Assembly (NCBI GenBank): GCA_001664505.1
Contig: CP011806.1
Location: forward strand, 46,823 to 110,822
DNA length: 64,000 bases
Origin: Acidobacteria bacterium Mor1
GTDB taxonomy: Bacteria; Acidobacteriota; Polarisedimenticolia; Polarisedimenticolales; Polarisedimenticolaceae
Direction: 5' to 3'
The translations under genes and the position numbers were made by a program. Numbering within the stretch: the stretch's first letter is position 1; each line of letters opens with the position of its first letter. Of this stretch, positions 1 through 8,951 are shown in pieces. The notes under the pieces were generated by a model. The model was not told the DNA's origin. It made no database searches and worked only from the letters and a program-made list of their open reading frames with translations.

Positions 1-1
1 G

Positions 2-415
2 GTCGAGGTGGTCGACGCCGAGGGTACCCGGGTGTACCGCGCCGACGAACTGGGCCAGCTGATCGACTGGGATATCGCCACCGGTTCCACCTGGACCTAC
101 GCCGACCTGGCCGACGACCAGGGCACGATCCGCGGTAGCGCCGCCAACGGCAACCGCTTCTACGAGCTGCTGGGTGTCGGCCAGCAGCGCTTCGAAGTCG
201 CGTTCGGCGTCAACGACTCGGGCAAGATCCACCGGATCGAGCGCCGGGTGGTCGAGGGTGGTTCGGTCGAGCAGGCCCTGGAGCCGGTGCTGGCCTGGGC
301 CCGGGAATCCCGCGGCGATGCCCTGAACGCGGTCTACCAGGACGGCCGGATCGTGCGCAGTGAGGCTTCGGCTCGCGCCTGGCTGGAACTGCTCGAAGGT
401 TACAAGTCGCTCTAG
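2..415 (+). CDS. C-terminal part of an NTF2/SnoaL-like protein (5' end outside window)
   Basis: The reading frame is open to the left window edge and ends in TAG at 413-415, so the true start probably lies upstream; the GTG at 8 is only the first possible in-window start. The visible 135 or so residues alternate predicted helix and strand. They include a stretch around residues 50-75 (YELLGVGQQRFEVAFGV, then GKIHRI) that resembles the cone-shaped NTF2-like/SnoaL fold used by small ligand-binding proteins and polyketide cyclase-like enzymes. No catalytic residue can be assigned. Family membership is tentative; the gene itself is likely real because codon use matches its neighbours. Confidence 0.55.
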   Translation, partial: VEVVDAEGTRVYRADELGQLIDWDIATGSTWTYADLADDQGTIRGSAANGNRFYELLGVGQQRFEVAFGVNDSGKIHRIERRVVEGGSVEQALEPVLAWARESRGDALNAVYQDGRIVRSEASARAWLELLEGYKSL

Positions 416-420
416 AAGAT

Positions 421-444
421 CCGGCCCCGCTTTGTCGGGGTCGG
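421..444 (+). other. GC hairpin just after the NTF2-like gene, no T-tract
   Basis: CCGGCCCCG (421-429) pairs with CGGGGTCGG (436-444), one G-T pair, across a 6-nt loop. It starts 6 nt after the stop codon. No run of T follows, so it is not a classical intrinsic terminator, but it may stabilise or help end the transcript. Confidence 0.35.
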
Positions 445-566
445 AGGAACGGGAGGCGTCCGCGGCGCCCCTCGTTCCACCGGCCTTGGCGCCGGGGCGA
501 AGCCGGATTATGTTCGCCCTGCCGGCCCCGGCTCCTTCGAGCCGGGTGCGCCGGGGGGAGGACGCC

Positions 567-1433
567 ATGCAGGGGACGCCGCAGAGAAACGATCGGGCCG
601 ACGAGGAGGAGAGCGTGGCTTCCGGCTCCGGCAACTTCCTGCTCGATCCCGAGGCCATGCTGGATCTGGCCGAGGCGCGCCACGCCGAGTACGTGGATAA
701 CGACCCCTTCCCCCACATCGTCATCGACGATTTCTTCCCCGACCCCGAGGTGCTGCGCCGGGTGGTCGGGGAGTTCCCCGATCCCGAGGATTCCCGCTGG
801 CTGCTGCACAAGCACCAGCACTCGCTGAAGCTGGCCTGCAACGACCTGACCGCCATGGGGCCCACCACCCTGGACGTGCTGCTCCAGTGCAACGCCTACC
901 CGATGACCCGTTTCCTCGAGCGGTTGACCGGGATCCGCGGCCTGGTCGCCGATCCGGGCTACGAGGGTGGCGGCATGCATCGCATCGCCCGTGGCGGCCA
1001 CCTGGGGGTTCACGCCGACTTCAACCGCCTCGACGCACTGCGCCTGGACCGGCGCCTGAACCTGCTGATCTACCTCAACGAGGAGTGGGACGAATCCTGG
1101 GGCGGGCACCTGGAGCTGTGGGACGAGACCATGTCTCGTTGCGTCAAGCGGGTCGCGCCCCGCTTCAACCGGATCGTGGTGTTCTCGACGACGGACAAGT
1201 CGTTCCACGGGCATCCCGACGCCCTGGCCTGTCCCCCCGACCGGGCCCGCTGCTCCCTGGCCCTCTACTACTACACCAACGGCCGGCCCGAGCACGAGGC
1301 GTCGGACTCCCATTCGACCCTCTACAAGGATCGCCCCGGAGAACCCCAGCGAGAGAGCGCCGTCAAACACTGGGCGCGCCGCCTGCTGCCGCCGATCCTC
1401 CTCGACGGCGTGCGGGCGTTGAGGGGCCGCTAG
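567..1433 (+). CDS. 2OG-Fe(II) oxygenase (prolyl 4-hydroxylase-like)
   Basis: A 288-aa protein expected to fold as the double-stranded beta-helix of Fe(II)/2-oxoglutarate dioxygenases, which hydroxylate a substrate while decarboxylating 2-oxoglutarate. The metal triad is visible as HxD in GVHADFN near residue 150 and a distal His in SFHGHPDAL near residue 215, followed by an Arg (RARCSLALYYY) where 2-oxoglutarate binds. The sequence YLNEEWDESWGGHLELW is typical of the clade that acts on sugars, peptides or small metabolites. The ATG at 567 is chosen because GGGGGGAG lies just upstream; the frame is open further 5' but that part has no family similarity. The substrate is unknown. Confidence 0.85.
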   Translation: MQGTPQRNDRADEEESVASGSGNFLLDPEAMLDLAEARHAEYVDNDPFPHIVIDDFFPDPEVLRRVVGEFPDPEDSRWLLHKHQHSLKLACNDLTAMGPTTLDVLLQCNAYPMTRFLERLTGIRGLVADPGYEGGGMHRIARGGHLGVHADFNRLDALRLDRRLNLLIYLNEEWDESWGGHLELWDETMSRCVKRVAPRFNRIVVFSTTDKSFHGHPDALACPPDRARCSLALYYYTNGRPEHEASDSHSTLYKDRPGEPQRESAVKHWARRLLPPILLDGVRALRGR

Positions 1434-1448
1434 GCCCATCAGCCCGGC

Positions 1449-1471
1449 GCGAGCAAGGCGAGCCGAAGGGC
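1449..1471. repeat. Dispersed GCGAGCxAxGCGAGYCGAAGGG-type repeat, copy 1
   Basis: A 23-nt unit lies in the 39-nt gap between the convergent oxygenase and kinase genes. A near-identical unit recurs at 8112-8135 and is followed by a second partial unit. Both loci sit directly after the stop codon of a minus-strand gene. Similar AGCGARGYCGAAGG-type repeats are common dispersed elements in several bacterial phyla. Confidence 0.5.
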
Positions 1472-1472
1472 A

Positions 1473-3950
1473 CTAGTCACAGCCCGCGTTCTCGCGCTTC
1501 TCCTGTACCAACCTCGGCCAGTCCGAGTCCGCCGGTTGGATCCGCCCCGTCTTCTCCAGCTCCTGCCATATCTCGAGCGCTTCGGCGTAGCCACGGCACG
1601 CCTCGCGTTTCTCGCCCAGGGCTTCATGGGCCTCGGCCTTACCCTGAAGCACCAGCGCCACCCTGCGCTCGGCGCGGGTCTCGGCCGGTGCGTCGGCGTA
1701 GAGCGCGGCGGCTTCCTCGAAGGCGGGGATCGCCTCACGGTAGTTGCCGGTCTTGACCATGGCCCGGGCGAAGTAGCGCACCGAGGTGGAGAGGTCCGAG
1801 CGGGACATGTCGTTGTTCGGGTCCGCCGCCCGCATCGCCCGGGCCATCTCCAGGGTCTCGTGGGCGGTCTCCACCATGGCCGGGTGATCGGCGGGGTCGT
1901 CGACCATCGAGTTGGTGTACCAGACGAGCTGGTACCAGAGGTTGCGCCGTAGCTCGCGGGACTCGGGGTCCGCTTCGAGGGAGGTGCGGGCGTAGCGGAC
2001 CGCTTCCCGGTGCATCGGCATCCCCTGATCGAAACGCTTGTAGAACACGTGCTCCGAGCCCAGCAGGGTCAGGGCGCTGGAGATGGAGCGCTCGACGTAG
2101 CGCCGGTTCTTCGGCGAGAGCTCCCGCTCTGCAAGGTCGCGGTAGATCTCGATCGCCTCCTCGAACCGGGCGATGCCCTCGTCGGAGCGGCTGTTCCAGG
2201 TCAGCACCTCGGCCAGGAGCGCGACCAGGTCCGCCTGTTCGATCCGCAGCGGGGCATGATCGGGAAACGCAGCCAGGCCTCCCTCGGCGCCGGCGAGCGC
2301 TTCGGTTGCGAGCTCGATCGAGTCGTCCAGCTTTCCCGCGGTGTAGTCCATGAACGCCACCCGCCGCTGCATCCGCAGACAGGCGACGGTCAGGGGCGCG
2401 TGTCCTCGAGCCATCTCCTCGACCTCACGGCAGAAGGAGATCCCCTGGTCGTAGGACTCCCGGGCTCCGGCGACATCCCCCTGGTTGTCGTCGGAGGGAT
2501 TGCCCCGCAGGTCGCCGATCCGCGCGTAGGTGTTGACCAGGCTGGCCGCAAGGGCGGGATCGTCGACCGCGCGCTCGCGCAGCTGCAGCAGGTACTCCGA
2601 GGCGTGCCCCACCAACTGTGCCCGCAGGGGAACGGTGCCCGGTACCTGCTGGAGTTCCTGGTAGAAGTCGAACAGCAGGGTCTCGGTGAGCGCCTGCATC
2701 GACTCGTTTCGCTGCTCGGCCTCGAGCCGAGCTCGTTCGGCGATACGCGCCTGGTTGAACGTGACGGCACTTGCGGCGGCCAGGGCCACGATGACTCCGG
2801 CGGTGACCGCGACCGCCAGGGCATTGCGGCGCAGGAACTTGCCGAGCCGGTAGCCGGCGGTGGATGCCCGGGCCACCACCGGGAGCCCATCGAGATGACG
2901 ATCCAGGTCGTCGGCCAACTCGGCGGCCATGCCGTAGCGCCGTTCGGGATCCCGGGACAGCGCCTTGGCCACGATGTTCTCGACGTCGCCCCGCAGCTTG
3001 CGCACGAAGTCGCCGGGACGTCCGGCGTCGGCCGCCGCCCGCGAAAGGGGAGGCGCGTCCTCACGCAGCACTGCCTGCTGACGTTCGTAGGGGCTCGAAT
3101 CGGCGGAGTCTCCCCGGGCCGAACGGCCGGCCAGCAGGCGGTAGAGGGTCAGCCCCAGGGCGTAGACGTCGGTGGCGGTGGAGACCCCTTCACCCCGAAT
3201 CTGTTCGGGGCTGGCGAACTCGGGAGTCATCGCCCGGGTCTGGGTCTCTTCGGCTCGGTCGTCGTCAAGCAGCTTGGCGATTCCGAAGTCCAGCAGCTTC
3301 GGTTCCCCCTCGGGGGTGACCAGGATGTTCGACGGCTTGAGATCCCGGTGGACGATCAGCTGGCGGTGGGCGGCCTGAACCGCCGTGCAGACCTTGCGAA
3401 ACAGACGCAGCCGCGCTTCGACCGGCAGGCCGAGCCGTTCGCAGTAGCGGTCGACCGGTTCTCCTTCGACCAGTTCCATGATCACGTAGGGGCCGACGCT
3501 TTCCAGTCGTCCGGCGTCGATCAGCCGGGCGATGTTGGGGTGATCCAACGAGGCCAGGATCCTGCGCTCCCGCAGGAACGCATCCAGCCGGGTGCGTTGC
3601 CACAACCCGCCCGAGAGGAACTTGACCGCCACCTCCTTGTCGAAGGACTCGTCGGTGCGCCGGGCGCGGTAGACCACCCCCATGCCCCCTTCGCCGATCT
3701 TGTCGCCGAGGGTGTAGGGGCCCACCCGGGTGCCGCTCAGGTCCGCCTGGGGTTCGACGGTCAGCGGTGCGGCGGCGGCCAGCCGTTCCACCGGGCCCGA
3801 GGTGGCCTCTCCGGCAGCGAGCAGTCCGCGCAGTTCCCCGGCCAGCTTCGGGTCCCGCTCGCCGATCTCCTGCAGCCGGCGCTCCCGGGCGGTGGGATCC
3901 AGGGCGGAGAGCGCCTCGAAGTGCCGGGCCAGGGCATCCCAGTCGCTCAT
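1473..3950 (-). CDS. Membrane Ser/Thr protein kinase with C-terminal TPR-like repeats
   Basis: An 825-aa Hanks-type kinase. After a 75-residue leader, the glycine loop is GEGGMG at 86-91, the ATP lysine is K110 (VAVK), the catalytic loop is HRDLKPSN at 201-208 and DFG is at 221-223. A single hydrophobic segment (ALAVAVTAGVIVALAAASAV) near residue 390 anchors it in the inner membrane. The remaining 400 or so residues are helical, TPR-like repeats, probably a sensor or scaffold. The ATG at 3950 overlaps the sigma-factor stop as ATGA, so the pair is translationally coupled. Kinases of this architecture beside TIGR02999-type ECF sigma factors are frequent in Acidobacteriota and Planctomycetota; phosphorylation of the sigma factor is a plausible but unproven link. 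Confidence 0.92.
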   Translation of the reverse strand: MSDWDALARHFEALSALDPTARERRLQEIGERDPKLAGELRGLLAAGEATSGPVERLAAAAPLTVEPQADLSGTRVGPYTLGDKIGEGGMGVVYRARRTDESFDKEVAVKFLSGGLWQRTRLDAFLRERRILASLDHPNIARLIDAGRLESVGPYVIMELVEGEPVDRYCERLGLPVEARLRLFRKVCTAVQAAHRQLIVHRDLKPSNILVTPEGEPKLLDFGIAKLLDDDRAEETQTRAMTPEFASPEQIRGEGVSTATDVYALGLTLYRLLAGRSARGDSADSSPYERQQAVLREDAPPLSRAAADAGRPGDFVRKLRGDVENIVAKALSRDPERRYGMAAELADDLDRHLDGLPVVARASTAGYRLGKFLRRNALAVAVTAGVIVALAAASAVTFNQARIAERARLEAEQRNESMQALTETLLFDFYQELQQVPGTVPLRAQLVGHASEYLLQLRERAVDDPALAASLVNTYARIGDLRGNPSDDNQGDVAGARESYDQGISFCREVEEMARGHAPLTVACLRMQRRVAFMDYTAGKLDDSIELATEALAGAEGGLAAFPDHAPLRIEQADLVALLAEVLTWNSRSDEGIARFEEAIEIYRDLAERELSPKNRRYVERSISSALTLLGSEHVFYKRFDQGMPMHREAVRYARTSLEADPESRELRRNLWYQLVWYTNSMVDDPADHPAMVETAHETLEMARAMRAADPNNDMSRSDLSTSVRYFARAMVKTGNYREAIPAFEEAAALYADAPAETRAERRVALVLQGKAEAHEALGEKREACRGYAEALEIWQELEKTGRIQPADSDWPRLVQEKRENAGCD

Positions 3951-4513
3951 GAGCCGCCGCCCGACAGCTCCCGCATCAACCATGCCCGGGCGGTCTTCCA
4001 GTCCCGCTCCACCGTGGGCACCGAGACGCCGACGACCTCGGCGATCTCCTGGGCGGTCATCCCGACGAAACACTTCATCTCGACGATCCGGGCGGCGCGC
4101 TCCTGCACCTCGGCCAGCCGGTTGAGGGCGTCATCCAGCTCGAGCACTTCGTCGGCTCGCTCGTCGGCGTAGCAGAACGCCTCGTCAAGGGTTGCCGGCG
4201 CCACGCCGCCGCCACGTTTCTGCGCGTTGCGGCTGCGGGCCCGCTCGACCAGGATGTGGCGCATCGCCCGGGCCGCCGCGCTGAAAAAGTGGGCCCGGCC
4301 GCCCCAGGGATGATCGGAGCCGACCAGCCGCATGTAGGCCTCGTGGACCAGCTCGGTGGTGTCCAGGGTGCGGCGCCCTTCGTTGCGCAACTGCCGGTGC
4401 GCCAGACCGCGCAGCTCCCGGTAGACCAGTTCCATCAACTGGCCACCGGCCTCCTCGCTGCCGTCGCTCCACGAGCGCAGCAGCTGGGTCAGTTTGGTCG
4501 GGTTCTCCGACAT
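3947..4513 (-). CDS. ECF-type RNA polymerase sigma factor (TIGR02999-like)
   Basis: A 188-aa sigma factor. Region 2 is seen in ELVYRELRGLAHRQLRNEG with the ELVHEAYMRLV signature and the downstream AMRHILVERARSRNA segment. Region 4 is a C-terminal helix-turn-helix (MTAQEIAEVVGVSVPTVERDW) for the -35 element. The family has no dedicated membrane anti-sigma factor; instead a Ser/Thr kinase follows, and here its start overlaps this stop by 4 nt. The ATG at 4513 has a GGAG about 14 nt upstream. Target promoters cannot be read from the sequence. Confidence 0.9.
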   Translation of the reverse strand: MSENPTKLTQLLRSWSDGSEEAGGQLMELVYRELRGLAHRQLRNEGRRTLDTTELVHEAYMRLVGSDHPWGGRAHFFSAAARAMRHILVERARSRNAQKRGGGVAPATLDEAFCYADERADEVLELDDALNRLAEVQERAARIVEMKCFVGMTAQEIAEVVGVSVPTVERDWKTARAWLMRELSGGGS

Positions 4514-4826
4514 GCTTCGCAGGATCTCCGCAATGTCGCCGGCCTCGGCGGATCTGTCTTGAAGCTACCCGAGGGTCACGTCGCCGGGGGCACCCATCTG
4601 GCGCCGATCCGCCGAAGCGGGCCCTCCTGTCGGCTCGAATTCCCAGAATACCCCCAAATGCAGCTCGCCCCGGCGCCGGGCCCGATGCTTCCGCGGTCCC
4701 GGCGAAGCCCGAGCGGGAGGCAGGCGAAGAAAAATCGCCGGGCCGTGATGGGTTCCCCCCGTCGATTGCGCCCGTGCAATCCGAGGCCGCCGACGCGCAC
4801 ACAGGCGGCAGATGAGGAGAAGCACC
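4514..4826. promoter_or_regulatory. Divergent intergenic region, sigma factor / Kelch gene
   Basis: This 313-nt gap separates two divergently transcribed genes and must hold promoters for both. I see no convincing -35/-10 pair. The clearest element is a perfect 6-bp inverted repeat at 4764-4781, listed separately. Short open frames across it lack the codon pattern of real genes. Confidence 0.5.
4764..4781. promoter_or_regulatory. Inverted repeat upstream of the Kelch gene
   Basis: GATTGC (4764-4769), spacer GCCCGT, then GCAATC (4776-4781) form a perfect 6-bp dyad 45 nt before the Kelch start. It could be an operator or an RNA hairpin in the leader. Nothing identifies the binding protein. Confidence 0.3.
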
Positions 4827-7800
4827 ATGCGGCGGTTATTGGGAATCGGGATCCTGATCGCGTTCTGGGCCGGCGGCGTCTTTGCGGCCACCCCGGAGCA
4901 TCAACGTTGGCTCGACGACCTGTGGGCGATCGAACAGGTCTACTGGGAGCAGCGCATCTGGCCGGAGCACAACCCGGGGGAGAAGCCGCCGCTGGAGCAG
5001 GTGCTCTCCCGGGAAACGGTGGAGCTGCGGGCCGCGCGCACTCTGGAGCTTCTTGAATGGCTCGAAACCCAGGACACCCGGCTCGACGAACAGGCCCTGC
5101 AGCGGGAACTCAACCGCATGGCTGTCCAGACCCGGGCGCCCCGGACGCTGGAGCGACTGTTCGAGGCCCTGGATCGAGATCCCCGGCGGATCGCCCGGGC
5201 GCTGGCGTTGCCGCGGCTGACGGCGCTCTGGTCCGATCGGATTCGGCGCAACCAGGCGGCGCCGGCCGAGTGGGCCGGCATGTCCCCGGCCGGGACGGCG
5301 GAAGCAGGGCAGGGTACTCCGGCCGCCCGATACGTCGATCCCGAATCGGAAGCCCACGCTCCTCTGGTCGACGAGTTGTTGTTGACGTTGCCGCCTCTCG
5401 ATCTCGCGCGTACCGAGTCCGGCAGCGGCTGTACCGACGACAGCTGGTCCTCCTACTTCGTCGAACCCTCCCGTCGCAGCCTGCACACCGCGGTCTGGAC
5501 CGGGAGCGAGATGATCGTCTGGGGCGGCGAGAACGGCGGTGCCTTCGACGACGGCGGCCGTTACGATCCCGCCACCGACACCTGGACGCCGACGTCGCTG
5601 ACCGGGGCACCCGATGGGCGCTACGACCACCGCGCGATCTGGACCGGGAGTGAGATGATCGTCTGGGGGGGCGTGACCGACTCCGGAGACTTCCAGACCG
5701 ATACCGGTGGCCGCTACAACCCGGTGACCGATAGTTGGGTCGCGACCTCGACGGCCGGCGCGCCCTCGCCGCGGTACACCCATACCCAGGTCTGGACCGG
5801 GAGCGAGATGATCGTCTGGGGCGGAACCGACGACAACGTCGATCCGGGGCCGGGTGGGCGCTACAACCCGTCGACCGATAGCTGGACGACCATGCCTGCC
5901 TTCCCCGGTCCCGACCCGCGTCCCTACGCCGCGGCGGTCTGGACCGGCAACGAGATGCTGGTCTACGGCGGCGGCCAGCAAGAGGCGACCGACCCGTTCG
6001 AGCTCTACAACGACCTCTGGCGCTACCGGCCCTCGACCAACTCCTGGTTCAACCTGATGTCGCCTCCGGGTGTCGAGCGGACGCAACACACCGGCGTCTG
6101 GACCGGTACCGAGTTCATCATCTGGGGCGGCTACGGGCTGGAGTACGACGAGGAGAACGACGAGTACCTGCCGATCGAACTGGATGACGGCTACCGCTAC
6201 AACAACCTGACCGGAAGCTGGGCCTCGGTCAGCACCGCGGGCAACTACCCGCTGCCGCGCTACGCCCATTCGTCGGTCTGGACCGGCAGCGAGATGGTGA
6301 TCTACGGCGGCTACAACGGCTTCGACTCGGCCAAGTACAACCCGCAGTCAGGCTTCTGGGGCTTCGTGCCTACGGGGAGCTCGCCGGCCAGCGAACTGAT
6401 CGACAACTCCACCGTCTGGACCGGGAGCGAGATGATCGTCTGGGGCGGCTTCGGCAACACCGGGGTTTCCTCCGAGGGTGGCCGCTACAACCCGATCAGC
6501 AACGGCTGGACGCCGACGTTCCATTCCGACGCCCCGCCGCCGCGAGCGGAGCACACCGCGGTCTGGACCGGCAGCGAGATGATACTGCACGGCGGCGAGT
6601 CGATCGGGGCGACCACGAGCTACCGCTACGACCCGGCACTCAATAGCTGGAACACCATCGCCGCGTCGAGCCTGAGCACGAACCTGGAACTCCACACCGC
6701 AGTCTGGAGCGGCACCGAGATGATCGTGTGGGGCGGCTTCTCCTCCCTTCCGGCTCCGGCCGAACGCTACAACCCCACAAGCGACAGCTGGACACCGGTC
6801 AGCACCGTCGGCGCGCCGGTGAGCCGTTCTCGGCACACCGCTGCGTGGACCGGCAGCGAGATGATCGTCTGGGGCGGGACCTCCGGCGACTCGTCGGGTG
6901 GACGCTACGATCCGGTCAGCGACAGCTGGACGACGATGAGCGAGGTGAGTGCGCCCGGCTTGCGCAACCACCCGGTTTCTGCCTTCGACGGGAGTCGTTT
7001 CATCGTCTGGGGTGGCTACTCCGGTTCAACGATGCTGGGTGATGGCGGACGCTACGACCTGGCGACCGACAGCTGGACGCCGACGTCGTCGACGGGAGCG
7101 CCCCAGGCTCGCCAGCGGCATACCGCCGTCTGGAGCGGTAGCGAGATGATCGTCTGGGGTGGTTCTCCGGGTACGGCCAACAGCGGGCTCGACACCGGTG
7201 GGCGCTACGACCCGGTCGCCGATAGCTGGACGCCGACCAGCACCGTCGGTGCACCCCCCAAGCGGGGCCGTCACGTGGCGGTCTGGACGGGTAGCGAGAT
7301 GATCGTGTGGGGCGGCCGGGACAGCACCCAGGTCAATAGCGGCGGGCGCTACGACCCTGCCACCGACAGCTGGTCGTTGACCTCCGATGTGCGGGCGCCC
7401 CAGCGCCGCGATTTCCACACCGGCGTCTGGAGCGGCAGTGAACTGCTGGTCTTCGGCGGCAAGATCTTCAACCGCACGCCGATCGGCGCGCGCTACTGCG
7501 CCGCCGCCTGTACCGCCACCGACTGGTTCGGCGACGGGGACAGCGACGGCTTCGGCGATGCGTCGGACGTGGTCTCCGCCTGCACGGCGCCACCCGGCTA
7601 CGTCGCCGCTTCAGGCGACTGCGATGACGGCAACGGCGATGTCTGGGCGGTGCCCGGGGAGACCGAGTCGCTGGTGCTGTCTCATGATCCGCTCGGTGGG
7701 GTGACGACCATCGGCTGGAACGCTCCCGGTGCCGCCGGCGGCAACGTGACCCTCTACGACCTGCTGCGTTCCGGCGATCCTGCCGACTTCGACAGTGGGG

Positions 7801-7970
7801 TCTGTTTCGAGAACGGGGACTCCGATCTGACGGCGAACGACGCGACGGTGCCGCCGGCCGGGTCGGCGTTCCACTACCTGAGCCGGGCGGTCAACGCCTG
7901 TCCCGGCGGCGTGGGCCCGCTGGGTAACCAGAGCGACGGCACCCCGAGAACGGGAGCGGTCTGTCCGTAG
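4827..7970 (+). CDS. Secreted Kelch-repeat protein with 14 blades
   Basis: A 1047-aa exported protein. It has a signal peptide (MRRLLGIGILIAFWAGGVFA), a helical N-terminal region to about residue 200, and then 14 Kelch-type repeats, each carrying a variant of HTAVWTGSEMIVWGG followed by GGRYDPATDSWTP. Fourteen repeats would make two seven-bladed propellers. The tail has an Asp-rich DGDSDGFGDASD stretch, probably calcium binding, and a Cys-bearing domain ending RTGAVCP, a tail style I associate with secreted proteins of Acidobacteriota. I prefer the ATG at 4827 because AGGAGA sits 6 nt before it; an ATG at 4812 is in frame but has no such site. It is probably a surface or extracellular binding protein; the ligand is unknown. 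Confidence 0.85.
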   Translation: MRRLLGIGILIAFWAGGVFAATPEHQRWLDDLWAIEQVYWEQRIWPEHNPGEKPPLEQVLSRETVELRAARTLELLEWLETQDTRLDEQALQRELNRMAVQTRAPRTLERLFEALDRDPRRIARALALPRLTALWSDRIRRNQAAPAEWAGMSPAGTAEAGQGTPAARYVDPESEAHAPLVDELLLTLPPLDLARTESGSGCTDDSWSSYFVEPSRRSLHTAVWTGSEMIVWGGENGGAFDDGGRYDPATDTWTPTSLTGAPDGRYDHRAIWTGSEMIVWGGVTDSGDFQTDTGGRYNPVTDSWVATSTAGAPSPRYTHTQVWTGSEMIVWGGTDDNVDPGPGGRYNPSTDSWTTMPAFPGPDPRPYAAAVWTGNEMLVYGGGQQEATDPFELYNDLWRYRPSTNSWFNLMSPPGVERTQHTGVWTGTEFIIWGGYGLEYDEENDEYLPIELDDGYRYNNLTGSWASVSTAGNYPLPRYAHSSVWTGSEMVIYGGYNGFDSAKYNPQSGFWGFVPTGSSPASELIDNSTVWTGSEMIVWGGFGNTGVSSEGGRYNPISNGWTPTFHSDAPPPRAEHTAVWTGSEMILHGGESIGATTSYRYDPALNSWNTIAASSLSTNLELHTAVWSGTEMIVWGGFSSLPAPAERYNPTSDSWTPVSTVGAPVSRSRHTAAWTGSEMIVWGGTSGDSSGGRYDPVSDSWTTMSEVSAPGLRNHPVSAFDGSRFIVWGGYSGSTMLGDGGRYDLATDSWTPTSSTGAPQARQRHTAVWSGSEMIVWGGSPGTANSGLDTGGRYDPVADSWTPTSTVGAPPKRGRHVAVWTGSEMIVWGGRDSTQVNSGGRYDPATDSWSLTSDVRAPQRRDFHTGVWSGSELLVFGGKIFNRTPIGARYCAAACTATDWFGDGDSDGFGDASDVVSACTAPPGYVAASGDCDDGNGDVWAVPGETESLVLSHDPLGGVTTIGWNAPGAAGGNVTLYDLLRSGDPADFDSGVCFENGDSDLTANDATVPPAGSAFHYLSRAVNACPGGVGPLGNQSDGTPRTGAVCP

Positions 7971-8055
7971 GCCGGTTGAGCACCAGAAAGGCAGCGCGCG
8001 AATGCCTGAAGGCAACGGGGCCGAGTGCGCACGCTAGATTCGGAGCCGTTGTCGA

Positions 8056-8084
8056 AGCCGGGGTGGCAACACCCCGGCTTTTTT
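8056..8084 (+). terminator. Intrinsic terminator of the Kelch gene
   Basis: A perfect 9-bp stem, AGCCGGGGT (8056-8064) with ACCCCGGCT (8071-8079), 6-nt loop, ends in a run of six T (8079-8084). It lies 86 nt after the Kelch stop codon. Confidence 0.85.
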
Positions 8085-8111
8085 ATGGGCCGACCCTGGG
8101 AGGCCCACCCT

Positions 8112-8150
8112 GAGCGAGCAAAGCGAGTCGAAGGGAGCGAGCCGAAGGGA
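8112..8150. repeat. Dispersed AGCGAGYCGAAGGG repeat, copies 2 and 3
   Basis: GAGCGAGCAAAGCGAGTCGAAGGG at 8112-8135 is followed directly by a second shorter unit, AGCGAGCCGAAGGG, to about 8149. A degenerate third (AGCGAGCCGCAGGG) runs into the end of the lipoprotein gene at 8157-8170. It matches the copy at 1449-1471. Confidence 0.55.
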
Positions 8151-8154
8151 AGGG

Positions 8155-8796
8155 TTAGCGAGCCGCAGGGTAGACCTTGGCGCGTAGATCCAGATCCCAG
8201 CTCATGTCGTGATCGCCGAGGGTCGTATCCCGCCCCTTGGTCCGCAGGATGATCTCGCTTCCCGGCTCGAGGTTGCCTTCGAGGCTCGTGCCGTGCTGGT
8301 CCGACGGGAAATTCAGGCTGATGTTGCTGCCCGGCTCGCTGAGGAAGTGGGCGTGGATTGCGTGGTAGGCGTCGGCGGCGTTCTTCACGCCACCCATCTG
8401 GTCGCCCCAGAAGGTGTAGGTGCCGTAGGGCACCCGGTCGCTGAAGCCGTCGGCCTGCTTGCCGTCGAGCATGAACATCGTCTCGTCCTTGCGGCAGCGC
8501 TCGATGTCCGCCTCGGTCGGCTCGAAGGGAAGCAGGTCGATGTCGAGCTCGTTCTCTTCGGCATTCCAGACGGCGATGGCGGACTTGATCACCATCCGCT
8601 GGCCGTTGTGCACCAGCACGCCGCTCTCGTCTCCTTCGCGCTCGGCGACCAGGCCTCCGCCCGGGGCGGTCCGGGTCGGGTTGTCGGCAGGGTCGGTTGC
8701 CGGGTCCGGAGTGCCGCTGCTCTTGTCGCCGCAGCCGGTCAGGCAGCAGAGGGCGGCGGTCAGGATCAGGATGCTGGCAAGGCGCGCTCGGTTCAT
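8155..8796 (-). CDS. Lipoprotein of unknown function
   Basis: A 213-aa protein with an N-terminal lipoprotein signal and lipobox LTGC (Cys22), followed by a Pro/Thr/Asp-rich linker to about residue 50. The globular part contains many acidic residues and no family motif I recognise. GAGGAG lies 8 nt before the ATG. The 3' end runs through part of the dispersed repeat, so the last residues (YPAAR) may be repeat-derived. Monocistronic, divergent from lexA. Confidence 0.75.
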   Translation of the reverse strand: MNRARLASILILTAALCCLTGCGDKSSGTPDPATDPADNPTRTAPGGGLVAEREGDESGVLVHNGQRMVIKSAIAVWNAEENELDIDLLPFEPTEADIERCRKDETMFMLDGKQADGFSDRVPYGTYTFWGDQMGGVKNAADAYHAIHAHFLSEPGSNISLNFPSDQHGTSLEGNLEPGSEIILRTKGRDTTLGDHDMSWDLDLRAKVYPAAR

Positions 8797-8951
8797 GGAG
8801 AAGCTCCTCGATTCGCTTCGATTTCAGGCGGTGATTCGAGGCTCAAGATCGACCCCTCACCGCGGGAGGTCAAGGATGGCACGTCTCGTTGGGGGCTGCC
8901 CGTCACCGAGCCGGGGAGAAGCGCCGGAACAGGGGAGAAGCGGGATTTTTC

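Noticed and set aside
2010-4172. A 720-codon open frame opposite the Ser/Thr kinase
   Set aside because: Composition is that of a shadow frame in GC-rich DNA; the minus strand encodes all kinase motifs, and no family motif or ribosome site supports the plus frame.
5480-7500. Regularly spaced short repeats that could suggest a CRISPR array
   Set aside because: The spacing is about 120-200 nt, the repeats are in frame and encode Kelch blades, and the intervals are also coding.
8025-8252. A 75-codon open frame after the Kelch gene
   Set aside because: It crosses a terminator and the dispersed repeat; its product reads as repeat-derived ERAKRVEG-type sequence.
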